Positions 1 to 10,885 of a stretch of 64,000 bases of DNA are shown piece after piece. The DNA lies in NCBI GenBank assembly GCA_030998015.1, contig JARWMV010000235.1, positions 1,674,001 to 1,738,000 of the forward strand, given 5' to 3'. The notes under the pieces are model-generated. The model saw only the letters and a list, made by a program, of their open reading frames with translations, did not search any database and was not told the DNA's origin. The DNA comes from Ceratorhiza oryzae-sativae. Its lineage: Eukaryota; Basidiomycota; Agaricomycetes; Cantharellales; Ceratobasidiaceae. The translations under genes were made by a program, and so were the position numbers. How positions within the stretch are numbered: position 1 is the stretch's first letter; the number at the start of each line of letters is the position of its first letter.

Positions 1-296
1 AGTCTGGCCTGGCGGATGGCGGAGTCTAGCCATGGATCAGGGGTACTGGAGCGAGGTGGAGCCTCCAAGTATGCAGGATCGACATCTCTGAATTGATAGA
101 GATTGTTGGAGGCAGCAGCTGGTTCATACAGCTGGTGGAAACAGTGCCATTCAGTGGCAGGTGGTCCAACCATGTGATAGCCAGCGGGGAGTGGGCGAGT
201 GTGGGAGTATTCGTTGTCTGGACGAGGGAAGTAGATCATGTGTTGGTTGGTGGCAGCCACGTTGGCGTGAACGGCGTCAACAGAAGTATGGGCCAT
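1..296 (-). CDS. 5' part of an unknown gene, cut by the window edge
   Basis: An ATG at 296-294 (minus) opens a frame of 98 codons without a stop that runs off the left edge. The context TTTTGCAATGG is a good fungal start. The product begins MAHTSVDAVHANVAATN and is rich in His, Pro and aromatic residues. I recognise no domain. It follows the gene at 453-1694 on the same strand with about 150 bp between them, and both lie downstream of the Gypsy-1 chromodomain, so they may be extra ORFs of that element rather than host genes. The frame is clean over this stretch, unlike its neighbours. Confidence 0.5.
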   Translation of the reverse strand, partial: MAHTSVDAVHANVAATNQHMIYFPRPDNEYSHTRPLPAGYHMVGPPATEWHCFHQLYEPAAASNNLYQFRDVDPAYLEAPPRSSTPDPWLDSAIRQAR

Positions 297-452
297 TGCA
301 AAAGTATGAGAATGAGATTTGTAAAGATAAAGCATAGGAGCAAGTACAATGAAGTAACTTCAAAGCTACAGACTGATGCGCAAAGATCTTATACAAATCT
401 TGTTTGGGATAAACAAGAGACAAATAGATGACATCATCAAAACAAAGTACAT

Positions 453-1694
453 TTAATAGATCTCAAAATCAGGGCCAATGACGTCTTCGTAGTACTTCAT
501 CAGATAAGGGTAAACATCATCATGGAAGTTGCGAACATAAGAGACAAATTCAAATTCAGGTACATCACCCCCTTCAGGCTGGAACCAATCCCAAAGATCC
601 TTGAGGAAGTTCACATTCTTCTCAGTCTCACTGGGTTCAACAGAAGGGCCAGGATCAGAGAGAGTGGATCGCTGAGCTTCCGAGTGGATGGAGAGTGGGG
701 CTGGAGATGAGGCAGCAGATCAGATAGGGATGTTTGCTGATACTGTATTGAGGATGTTTCCACCATTAGCAGCCCAGTCTTCCCAATTAAAGATGATGGT
801 AGGAGATTTGGGAGCTGGTGGTGGAGCCAGGGCCTCAATGATGATATCCTCCATATCAGGGATAATAGGAAGTGGCATAGGGCTAGAGTCTGGAGCAGTG
901 GTCGGAGTTTTGAGACCTTCCAGCCAAAGACTAATGCTAAATAAATTATCCGAGGGAGGTTCGGCAGAATTGACCATATCATCCAAACTAGCAACAGTAG
1001 GAGGTGGAGCTAGAGCAGCATCAACATCTAGGGTAGGCACATCTGTCTGAGGAGGGGTAACGATGACAGCAGAGGAAGATTTGCTTGACGTGTCATAACC
1101 ATCCTCAAGACTATTGCGAGCCAGGAGCACTTCCTCATGGATAGCAAGCATCTGGAGCCATTTGGTCATGACAAGGCACCAGTGCTGGGTGGAGTAGACA
1201 AAGTCCTGGGCATGGCGGACAGATGCATACGGCTTAGAGTAATTGTTGAAATGGGTGACATCATACTTGGGGAAGAAGGGTTGATAGCTGTATTCGTCAA
1301 GGCCTCTAAAGACATCTGGTCGATCAAAGGGGCTGTCAGGATTGGCATGTATTTTCATCCAGTTAGCCTTCTTGACAATGGTGGCAGCTGTCTGATAACA
1401 AGCCTGGACTTCATCAGCAAGAGCGCATCCGGCAGTGCTGGTAAGGAGGAATTGCTCCATGCCATCAACGGTTCTAGAGATGATGTCATAGCCTAGCTCA
1501 AAGTGACGATGGAGAACAGAATTGTCGACGCTAAAAGTGGAAGGGAAGAGGCAATGGAAGGATGGGCCACGAGACATATATAAGGTGTGATAGAATCTCA
1601 TGCCACAATAGGCTTCATAGACAGAATAGTCTGTGACCTGCTGTTGCAAGAGGGAGAAGAAGTACTGGGTCTCAGAATCAACACAGAGAGACAT
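453..1694 (-). pseudogene. Unknown protein gene broken by one in-frame TGA
   Basis: The frame starts MSLCVDSETQYFF at 1694 and runs 324 codons to a TGA at 722-720. The same frame continues cleanly for another 88 codons to a TAA at 455-453, ending in YEDVIGPDFEIY. The intended product was thus about 413 residues. The N-terminal 200 residues look folded, with many aromatic residues; the middle is Pro/Ala/Ser-rich and the C-terminus acidic and aromatic. I recognise no domain. The stop is consistent with CGA (Arg) to TGA, the same lesion that breaks the Gypsy-1 polyprotein beside it. It may be an accessory ORF of that retrotransposon or an old host gene. Confidence 0.6.
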
Positions 1695-2014
1695 GATTGG
1701 ATATGTAGTAGTAATGATAGAACTGATTGTTGGTGCTGAATCGACAACCAGAGGTCAGTTCTTTTGTACTACAGTGGGGCTGCGCAGTTGGAGCAGGGCA
1801 GTGAAGATCTGTGCAAGAGAGTTCTTGGGGCAGCACATGAAGGCGATGGGGCTACATGAGAATTGTGATGGGGGCAGCGCGAGAACAACCATGAGGCTGT
1901 GCGAGAGTATCTGATGCAGAGCCTTGTTGAGGCAGCACAAGAACAGAGTGGTGCATGGAGTGAGCCTAGACCAGTGTTATCAACCAAATAGGATAATGTG
2001 CATATATGTGCAAA
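1695..2014. other. Gene-free spacer between Gypsy-1 and the unknown gene
   Basis: The stretch has no coding frame I can support and no clear LTR terminus. It is purine-rich on the plus strand and contains several gcagcacaag/gggcagc-like words but no ordered repeat. If Gypsy-1 is complete its 3' LTR should lie here or further left. I could not match any part to the candidate 5' LTR at 10886-11834. Confidence 0.4.
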
Positions 2015-3364
2015 TTAAATATGCGATTTATTAGTTGAATTTTGCTGATTGGCTTCCCATTGCTTTAGCACATCTGGGGCGTTGTGAAGTTCTCTAGCTG
2101 TCACCCATTTATCTTCCTCTGGTCCATATCCAGTCCATCTAATGCGATAGATGTGTATTTTTCTTCTTCCTTTCTTTTCCCATCCCTCATCAATTATCTT
2201 TTCTACTTCGTACACATTATCGTTTATTTCCTGGTTTCGCTTGAGAGGCTTCTTCAAGCGTTCTCCAAAATTTCCAGAGCTTGAGTATTTCTCTAAGTGA
2301 GCTATGTTGATAATGGGATACATAGCATATTGCTCTGGTAATCTAAGATGATATGTGACTGGTGATAGTTGTTCCATGACTTCAAAAGGTCCATCATAGA
2401 TTTGATCTAGTTTCCTTCCTTTTCCTCAAAGCAGGTCAAGGGTTTTGAGATTAATCAGAACTTGATCGCCTTCCTGGAATTGTGCAAAATGTCTTCCTTT
2501 GTTATAAGATTTTTGCTGATAGGTTTGTGCAAGTCGAATGGCTTCTTTAGCCTTATTCCTGGCAGCAAGCAACTCTTCTTGGAAGGATTCTGCAGATTCA
2601 CTCTCAATTCTAGGAATCTTCATGGCTGTTCCAGCCAATAGATGTGAAGGTCAAATAGGTTCATAACCTCGGAGTAGGAATGCAGGTGTTTGTTTGGTAG
2701 CAGTATGGACAGAAGTATTGTAAGAAAACGCTAGAGCAGGTAGCACTTCCTGCCAATTGGAACGATTGCTGTCGACATATGATCAAAGCATTATTTCCAA
2801 GGTTTGGTTCATAATTTCTGTCTGTCCATCTGCTTGTGGATGGTGAGCAGTGGTAAGGGCACGCTTAATTCCAAGTAAGGAGGTGAGATGATCCCAAAAG
2901 GCACCAGTCCACCTAGAATCTCTGTCAGAGATGATTTGTCTTGGTAGACCGTAGTGTGCCCATATATGATCTTGGAATAATTGAGCAGTTCCTATTTCGC
3001 TGATGCAAGTGTTGCATGGGATGAAGTGGGCATAGCGAGTGAGCTTGCCTACTATTACTAGAATAGCATTGTAGCCATTGCTCTCTGGAAGATCCATGAT
3101 AAAGTCAAGGGTAATGACTTCAAAGGGTTGCTCTGGTATAGGAATAGGTTGCAAGAAGCCTATCTTGCCGTGACGCCTTGGTTTGGTCTTTTGACATACG
3201 TCACAAGTGTTGACAAACTCTTCTACTTGCTTCGACATATTAGGCCAGTAGTATGTGGTACAAAGGCAGTTATAGGTTTGAGCATATCCAGCGTGAGCTC
3301 CCTCTGATGGCAATTCATGGACTTCTTTGAGGACTTCAGTGATCAAAGTTTGAGGAACACATAG
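2015..3364 (-). pseudogene. Gypsy-1 polyprotein: integrase and chromodomain
   Basis: The zinc-binding HHCC region includes GAHAGYAQTYNCLC and CDVCQKTKPRRHGK. The catalytic core follows with VITLDFIMDLPES, ISDRDSRWTGAFW and the glutamate motif HHPQADGQTEIMNQTLE, so the D,D,E triad is present. After TGA codons at 2785-2783, 2653-2651 and 2428-2426 the frame gives the GDQVLINLK integrase tail, YDGPFEVMEQ and a C-terminal chromodomain with YRIRWTGYGPEEDKWV (about 2130), ending in TAA. Chromodomain integrases steer insertion towards methylated-histone chromatin (family knowledge). All three stops replace a codon where Arg (CGA) would fit the family pattern. Confidence 0.9.
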
Positions 3365-5752
3365 TCAAGGACTGCCTTCAGCTCCTGAATAGTATACTAG
3401 TCCATTGTCTCCTATACTGTATTGAGGATATGTGGAGTTGAGTGGATTGTATTCATCAGATAAGGCTGATATAACTTTGCTGAAGTGTGGGTCAGCTTGG
3501 TAGGCGTCCAAGAACTTGTTGACTTCTTCAGGAGAAATCCTGGTGACTAAGTCTAGCCTTGAAGCGGTATCAAATTCTGTAGTGAAGGTTTCTTCTGAAC
3601 CGATTTTGACTTGAAGAACTTCAACTGTTGGACCATAGTCCTCTAGGTGTGTGCTGACATAGTGGGAAACTAATTTGTCAACATCCTTAGAGTATTCTGG
3701 ATGTATGTCTTCAAAGGTGTTCTTGAGAGCATCATTATCCTTGCTGAGCTGTAGTGCTTCATATTTGGGTGGAGGATCTTTATTCTCGCCTAGTTGTATT
3801 GAATCATGGTTTGGTGGTGGAGGATTATCGGAGTATGGAATGCGGAATAGATATCTAGATAGTGGATCTGCATTATCATGCACTCGTCCTGCTCTACGCA
3901 TAATGATAAGGCCTGGATATGATGCATAGAATAGGTTGTATTTTGTCATTCGAGTGTTGACTTCTGCATTTTGTTGAATATAGATGAGCGCGCTGTGGTC
4001 TGAAAACGCTACAACTTTGGCTCCTTCAAGAAGACCTTGCCATTTCACTAAGGCTTCCTTGAGAGCTAGTCCTTCGCGCTCTGTGGCAGAGTAATTGCGT
4101 TCTTCTTTTTGCAAAATTCTAGACCAGAATGCGCAAACTCACTCAATTGGAATAATTGTTTCAAGCCAATTTGTAGTATTCCACTCTTTATCTCCCTTGG
4201 CCACAACGTGCGCATCTATAGGCACTGGCATGACCAGGCTAGGAATTGGTTTTCCTTCCTTGTAAGCTTTCCCCAGTCTTTGGAATGTGCAAGTATTTTG
4301 TAAATCTTTGATCTTGATTAATTGTACTTGTTGCAAGGTACCTGATAGACCAAGATCACTGGCATCTGTGTATAGCCTGAAGGGTTTGCTAGTGTCTGGA
4401 AATGCTAGTACTGGGGCTGAAGTTAAAGCTTGTTTGACTAGATCCCAGGCTTCTTGTTCTAATTTTCCCCATTGCCAAGGTACTCCTTTCTTTAGCAGGT
4501 TGAATAACGGTGCGCAGATCTCAGCCATTCTGGAGATCATATGGCCAAAGTAGACAATCATGCCAAGGATGGTGCACAGTTGAGCTACATTCTGGGGTGC
4601 AGCCATTCCAATTATAGCATCTACTTTCTCCTTGTGTGTGGACATGCCCAAGCGTGAGACTTGGTGACCAAGGAGGATGAGAGAATCAAAACCAATCTTG
4701 CACTTTTTAGGAGAAAGGGTGATGCCTGAATCTTTGATGGCTCCCAAGACAGCATTTAAATGTTCAAGATGGTCTTCAAAGGATTTACTGTAGATGACAA
4801 TGTCATCAATGTAGACAAGCAAGAAGATCCAAAGGAATTTAGCCAAAACTAGTTGCATGACTCGTTGAAATTCAGCAGGACCATTCTTAAAGCCGAAAGG
4901 CAACTTATTTGCCTCAAATAGTCCTCTGTGACATCGAAAAGCAGTTTTAGGGCAATCCTCCTCTAGGAGAGTGAGTTGAGTGAACCCAGCCAGCGCGTCT
5001 AGAGTGGTGAGGAATTGTGATCCACTCAGAGCATTAAGTATGTCTGACTGCTTTGGTAATGGAAACTGATCTGAAATGGCTCGCTCATTGAGTTTCCTAT
5101 AATCTATGCAGACTCTTGGTTTGCCATTGCAATAGACTACTATAACAGGAAAACCCCATGGGCTTTTAGAAGGTCGGATGACTTCCAAGCGTAGCCATTC
5201 ATCAATTTGTTTGTCAATAGCTTCCTTTTTGGCTGGAGAAGCAGTGTATGGGGCCAGAGATATAGGAGGAGCATTCTCATCCTTGAGATGGATAGGAATC
5301 TTGGCTGGATAGTTTCCTAGCCTGCCATCAAGTCCAAAGGCTTTATGGTGTTTGAGAACAACTTTCTTGAGAGCCTCTTCCTGGTCCTTTGTAAGGTTTG
5401 GACCAAATTCAATCTCCTTCAAGAGATCCTTTGAATTAACAGGATCAGGACCAGGATTGTCCCATAGTTTAGGTCCTCCTTTAGGAGAGTTGGAATAGGA
5501 AGAGTCAACGGGTTCCTCCTTGATGGTTTCCTTCTTCTCTAGGCTTTTGATTAAGTTGACTACCACCTCAACTTGTTTCTTTTGGGGCACGGACAGCTCT
5601 CCTTCTTTGGCTAGAACAGAGATAGGTTGCATATACCCAATGATTTGTCCTGCTTGTAAGCAAACAGGAGTATCACCAAAATTGGCAATTTGGAGTTTTG
5701 GGTTATTTGCGTTAATGATACTGTCGGTGATCCCATAAAGATCTTCTTCCAG
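3365..5752 (-). pseudogene. Gypsy-1 polyprotein: reverse transcriptase and RNase H
   Basis: Reverse transcriptase motifs run in order: a KSPWGFPVIVV segment, CIDYRKLNERAISDQFPLP, LPFGFKNGPAEFQRVM and the catalytic VYIDDIVIYS (about 4810). The RNase H start LYTDASDLGLSG lies near 4370, and VAFSDHSALIYIQ belongs to the Gypsy RNase H tail. A TGA at 4141-4139 splits the RNase H; the frame resumes at once as VCAFWSRILQKEERNYSATEREGLAL when read without writing a replacement for the stop. A second TGA at 3367-3365 separates it from the integrase. The product would act in the cytoplasmic virus-like particle to copy element RNA into DNA. The catalytic residues are intact in this copy, but the reading frame is not. 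Confidence 0.92.
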
Positions 5753-8413
5753 TCAATTGGAATGCATGGCTTTTTCCACATAACCCAGTTCTTCTCCAGG
5801 TTCAAAGGTGGTTTTGACACGTAGCAAGACCAGAGTATGAGGTGGAATGGTCTTGGTGTCATATAAACGTACAGGAACAGTTCCTTTAGGAGTAGCCAGG
5901 TAAGATTTAGGCTTATGCCATTTAGGCTTGTCCCTAGTGTAGTTTGAAACGATGTGGTGACTATGTGTGGTATATACATGACCAGCGTCATCTGTGCAAG
6001 GGTCAGTGTTGGAGCAGATGATAGGAATACGACGACCAGAGGTTCCAAGTTCAATGAATGATCCTTCCTTATTGTGAATAAGCGAGAGCAAGTATTGATT
6101 CCCAAAGTCATTTCCCAGAATAAATGGAGTAGTCATGTTTTTGACCATGTATGCTTCAATGAGCATCTCCACTTGTCCTTCTGGAGTGTCGAATACCACT
6201 GGTACAGTGATAAACTCATTAATGACACATTTATCTGTGACTTGAATGACTTGAATGCTTCTTCCTTTCCACTTAGGAGGTGGTTGATTTAAGGATTTAT
6301 ACTTTTCTTCACTGATCAAGGTGATGTCAGAACCAGAGTCAAAGGTGATGTTGAATGGTTCACATAAATCACCTAGTTGGCCTTTGACCATGCTTGAAGT
6401 GGTGCCCATCCAAGCAGTACCTGGTGGTTGTGACATGATTCTCCGAAGCACAAGGCGGTTGCCTATAGCTGTATAAGCCTTGGGTTGTAGAGCATGTTGA
6501 TGCTCTAGTTTATATTGTTTAGCCCATCCTTTGCGACTGGGTAGTCGAGTGACCAAAGGTGGGGCTTGAAGATATTTGCATGTTACTGTTGCCAGACCAG
6601 AGTTTACCTGCCCAAGAGTGTTGCCCTCCGAGACATCCTGCAACTCCTCATTTTCAGCGACGGGCTGTTTGCTGGAGGCAGTGGCAGATAGAATGTCGGA
6701 GGGAGACCTAAAATCCTGCTCAGAGGCTTCTGATTCAGGCTCTTCCTCTTCTGATTGTTCAGTCTTGGACTCAGAGGAGTCATATTCCTCAGATGATAGT
6801 TCGGCATAGAGATTGTCGTACTCTTCCTGAGCAGCTAGTCCATCGGCATCGGTGGCAGCAAGGTTTGCCCTTACAAATCCTTGATTTTGACAAGATTTCC
6901 TACATTTGTTGTCCCAATGATCCCCTCTGCAATGAACACATGGTCTAGCATTGACAGCGCTTGGTGGTTGCTTAACTTTAGGATCTCGCTTCTGAGACGG
7001 CTTAAAGTTAGGTTTGGGAAGGTCACATTGATCCCCTATCTGGCCTGCTTGGGAAACAGCCTTAAATTTGCCATTTTTATCCTTTTTGAACAGCCGACCA
7101 GATTTCTTAGGATTAGAGAAATGTGATTTGACGTGACCATTCTTGCAACCTTGTTCTAAGCGTTCAACTCTACTAGCTAGGTTGGCACCACTCTTGGCAT
7201 CTATAAGAGCTTGAGAGTGCTGATGTACTTGATTGATGAACTCAGTCCATTGCCCTCCCAGGTCATCAATACGCAGGATGGTTTGCCAACCAGAAGGTGC
7301 TCCAATGATGATTTCATGAATAAGTTGATCAAAGGTGACCCGGTTGATGAGAGTAAGATGCATCTTCTTGTGTAGCATGTAATCAATGGGTAATTCATCA
7401 GAATTGCCATGGTCCCTGAAGTGCATTCGCTGAGCCTTGGTGCGCTGGACAGCAATCCAGGTGGGGTTCATGAACTGTGCTGATAGGGCAGCACAAAGTG
7501 AATCCCAATTGACTTGAATGTCTAACTTGTCAAGGGTTGGTAAGCTGTGATACCACATAAAGGCACGGCCTTTGAACTTGTGTGACAACATTTGACCAAG
7601 TTGGGTGTTCAATACTTTGCTTTGATCAGCGAGACCATTGATATGGATAAACCAAGTGACTAGTTCTTCATCATTGCCATTAAATTCAGGTAAGTCTGCC
7701 AGCTTGAGCTTAGGCTCTATATGAAGTGGTAATGGTCCAGCCCATTCTCTGGGTGTGCAAGGAGCATCAGGTGGGTTGGCTGGAGGATCGACAGGTCCTG
7801 GTGGTCCAGGTGGAGTGGGAGGCTGATCACCATGTCTTCTTCTTCTATTGTGATTATGACGTCTTCTCCTATTATGCCTGGATCCAGTAGCAGTGGAGTC
7901 TGAGGCAGTGGAGGAGTCAGAAGAATCTGAAGAATAGCCATCATTGTTGGCAGGTGGTGGCCCTGGTGGATCGCCTCCTCCCCCTCCTCCAATAGTCCTA
8001 GTGCTGGAACTGCTGGACAGAATATAAGTGCTATCACTGCTTCCTCTGTTAGATTGATGAGGAGGTTCTTCCTGTAAGGAATGCAAGGATCTTGAAGAGT
8101 GACTTTCTTGTGGTGGAGGCACAGAGTGATGATTACTCCAATGCCTGTGCTGTGGTCCTGAATTGCCTGAGCTTGATGGAGAATGGACAGGTGGAGCAGG
8201 AGGTTCACAAGGTGGAGGTGGTGGGGCTCCTGCACCAAGCATTTCAGCTAATCCTGTTCCTTGATTCCAGCGTATATGCTTGGGTATTCCAGTGGCAGAT
8301 GCTCTAGGCCGAGCTCTACTAGGACCTGGTTCCTGAGCTTGTTGTCGCCTTTCATTTGGCGTAGAATGAAATTGAGGACGCAAAGGCTCAGGATTGATAG
8401 AAGAATCAACCAT
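5753..8413 (-). pseudogene. Gypsy-1 polyprotein: gag, zinc knuckle and aspartic protease
   Basis: An 886-codon open stretch. After a Pro/Ser/Gly-rich lead and an Arg/His cluster comes a gag domain (roughly 7700-7200) with LPEFNGNDEELVTWF, GRAFMWYHSL and the QRMHFRDHGNSDELPIDY segment typical of Ty3/Gypsy gag. A zinc-knuckle-like CVHCRGDHWDNKC follows at about 6910-6950 with CX2CX3HX4C spacing, one residue shorter than the standard knuckle. A Glu/Ser-rich acidic linker leads to a retropepsin-like protease with ITFDSGSDITLI (about 6340) and a second motif FILGNDFG (about 6110). The stretch ends at a TGA (5755-5753), but the frame stays open beyond it into the reverse transcriptase, so gag and pol were one polyprotein. 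Confidence 0.9.
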
Positions 8414-10834
8414 AGGATTATAATGTTCTTCTTGAGCAGCAGTGGTGGTGCTGTATCTACCACGTTGTGGGTTTATATGAGCTTGTTGTCTAGCAAGGTG
8501 TTCACGTTCAAGTTCCTGTCGCTCTCTTATGTGTTCAGATTCTCTAGCTAATCTTCTCTGTCAACACTCTTCTGCGCAGAGGCCAGCTTCATCAAGTGGT
8601 TCCACTTGTGAAGCAAAGGAGTGTACTGAGTCTTGACTATCAGTATGTTCTGCAGCTTCTTCCTGTTCTTCTGGAACTGGGTGCAAAGATGGCGATGAAC
8701 TAGAAGGCGGGTCATGGATGGGAGCCCATGATCCTCTATGAGACCAGGGAGCTCTTCCTGGTTCAGGTTCCTCTTGCTCTTCAGAGTTGGAGATTTCAAA
8801 GGAATCTTCTGCTGGTTCAAGAACAATAGAAGAGATCCAAGAAGTAGGCTGAGAAGGAATGTCTGGCTCATGGAATCGGACAATAGTAGATGACTGTGGG
8901 TCGGAAGGTGATATGCTTGATTCCGGAATGGGAGTTACTGAAGAAGGAATTGGAGTGCTTCTTCTAGAAACGGGTGCAGTTCTTCTTCCTGTAACAATAT
9001 CTGCAGCTTGTGTAGACATGTTTGGATCCCTTGGTACAAACAGCGCTGTGCTTGTGGAAGAGTTAGATGACAGAGCATCTAGATTAGATTCTTCCAGAGC
9101 CATAACAATGTCATGTAGGTGTCTTGGAGGCATGATAGCATGCATAGTCCTTTGAAAGGAAGCATGAGGTTTAAGTCTAAGACCTCGACTATCTTCAAAT
9201 GGTCTTGGACTTGAGGGTAACTGTCGAGCAGCTTCCTGTGCCTCCTCTTCTGTTTGAGCAATCTGAAAGATTTCTCCTTGGTCTTCGGGAGACTGAGGGA
9301 GTGATACTGTGAAGGGTTGTTCATCTTCCCCTGGTTCTTCCAGATTGTCTAATGTGGCACAGATTTCTGTAGGAACAGCAACTGGTGTTGGGACTTCTCT
9401 GTTCTGTCAGGGAGAACCAGGGAAGCTTCCAGGAGGTTGTGGGCCAAAACTGGTGGAGTTACCAATGGTTATATCTGGATCCTGAGACAAATTGACTGTG
9501 TGTTGCTCTGGCATCTGCCAAGGTGCGTTAGGTGTGGATTGTGGTAAGGCACTCAAAGGTGGTGGAGTTACTGGTGGTGGTGCTTGAGGGGCAATGCTAT
9601 GTGGTGGTGACAAAGGGATATCATCATCTTCTTCACTGCCTGTAGGTGGTACTAAAGATAGATGTGAAGTGGGTACACAAGCAGTCATATCTGGGTCAGG
9701 ACTACTATGTCCAGAACTAGTGGATGTAGTAGATACTGAAACAGGTGGTGGAGATACACAAGGATTTGATTGTACTGAAATTGGCCTGGAAGGAGTAGGT
9801 TCCAGGCTAAGGACTGGTTGTAAAATCCTAGATTGCTCTGCTGAAGTGGATGTGAGCATATCCCAACCAGGTCTAAGTTGCCTGGAGTATTCTCCTGATG
9901 GTGGCTCAGAGTGAAGAGATACTCTGGATTCGGGCCTAGCTGGTTCCCTAGCTGCTCTAGAAGCGGGTCAAACTGGTCTACGCCCCAGAACACGAGACAA
10001 GCTGAAGCCATCAAAATTTAAGCTTTGCAGCATAGAATTATTTAATTCCTCCTTCAAATAATATGCAAGGAATCTAGTGACTTCATCTTGGTATAGAACA
10101 GCAGCTACAGCAAACTGCTTGTTGTCAAAGCTATCTGCTAGCTGGGGCCATTCTGGAACTGAGGGTCCCATTTGCTTGGCTATGGCTGAAGCTCTCTGTC
10201 TCCTGTTGGCCAGGAGATTGTAGAGATCCCAGTACAATGAATTCTCGTTGTGGCATAAGGTGGGAATGCCTTGATTGTTGATTAAAACCATATGCTTAGG
10301 TATGAATAAGCATAGCTGATCAAGCAGCGCCATTTCTTGGGGTACAAGATCCTCATCACCTGCGCCAAGATATGACATATGACTTTCAGGTGGTGAGGGA
10401 CGTCGATAGATTATACACCCAATTTGTCTAGCATTACAACACTGGTTATTGATAGAATCTCCAACATTTTGTTGCATTTTGGAGATTCGTTGGGTGTATG
10501 GAATGTCCAAGGAGTAACAATTAGTCAGCTCTGTGTTGAGATTGAAGTGCTGACTATGCCATGGATATGGTAGGTAACATTCCATATTGGGTAGGCCAAG
10601 CCCTCCTAGTTGTGTTGGTGATGGAGTAAACTTTTGAACATATTGATGGTCAGGTGTATGGGGTTCATTCCCAAGTACATTAGTCCTGTTCGAAACATGG
10701 CGGTTGCTCCAGTTGAAATGAATCGTCATGCCACTCTCGGTCCTCTGTAACCCAGAATGAGAAGATACGTGTGACGGTTGAAGTGGGGCTATTGAAGGAC
10801 CCTCTTCAAGTATGGATGGAGATCGGGACAACAT
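8414..10834 (-). pseudogene. Gypsy-1 polyprotein: N-terminal extension before gag
   Basis: About 800 codons precede the recognisable gag domain in the same frame. The first 290 residues (10834-9971) look folded, with several Cys and aromatic residues, while 9967-8414 is Pro/Ser/Thr-rich and acidic, ending in an Arg/Glu/Gln-rich helix (ARESEHIRERQELEREH). I chose the ATG at 10834-10832 as start. An upstream ATG at 10852 is followed at once by TGA, which may itself be a mutated CGA. TGA codons break the frame at 9970-9968, 9409-9407 and 8563-8561. I recognise no domain in the extension; Gypsy gag proteins are usually far shorter at this end, so this could be a captured domain. Confidence 0.65.
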
Positions 10835-10885
10835 ATATGGTAGCAATCACATATGTAAGGTAGGATACCTCAAGGTGGTCACCAG

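Noticed and set aside
688..1496. Plus-strand open frames across 688-1496
   Set aside because: They lie antisense to the minus-strand gene at 453-1694 and have no family pattern or start context.
1975..1990. AACACTGGT on the minus strand as a second Gypsy-1 LTR end
   Set aside because: It matches the candidate 5' LTR junction over only about nine bases, and no LTR-like sequence lies next to it.
9594..9914. Plus-strand open frame in the Gypsy-1 extension
   Set aside because: It is the shadow of the Pro/Ser/Thr-rich minus-strand frame; its Gly/Val-rich translation is what that composition gives on the other strand.
2015..10834. UGA recoded as an amino acid in this organism
   Set aside because: All nine internal stops are TGA and the true ends are TAA, which superficially fits recoding. 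But the Tc1 copies show CGA ancestry directly, Copia and Gypsy-2 also carry TAG or TAA stops, and fungi of this kind use the standard nuclear code.
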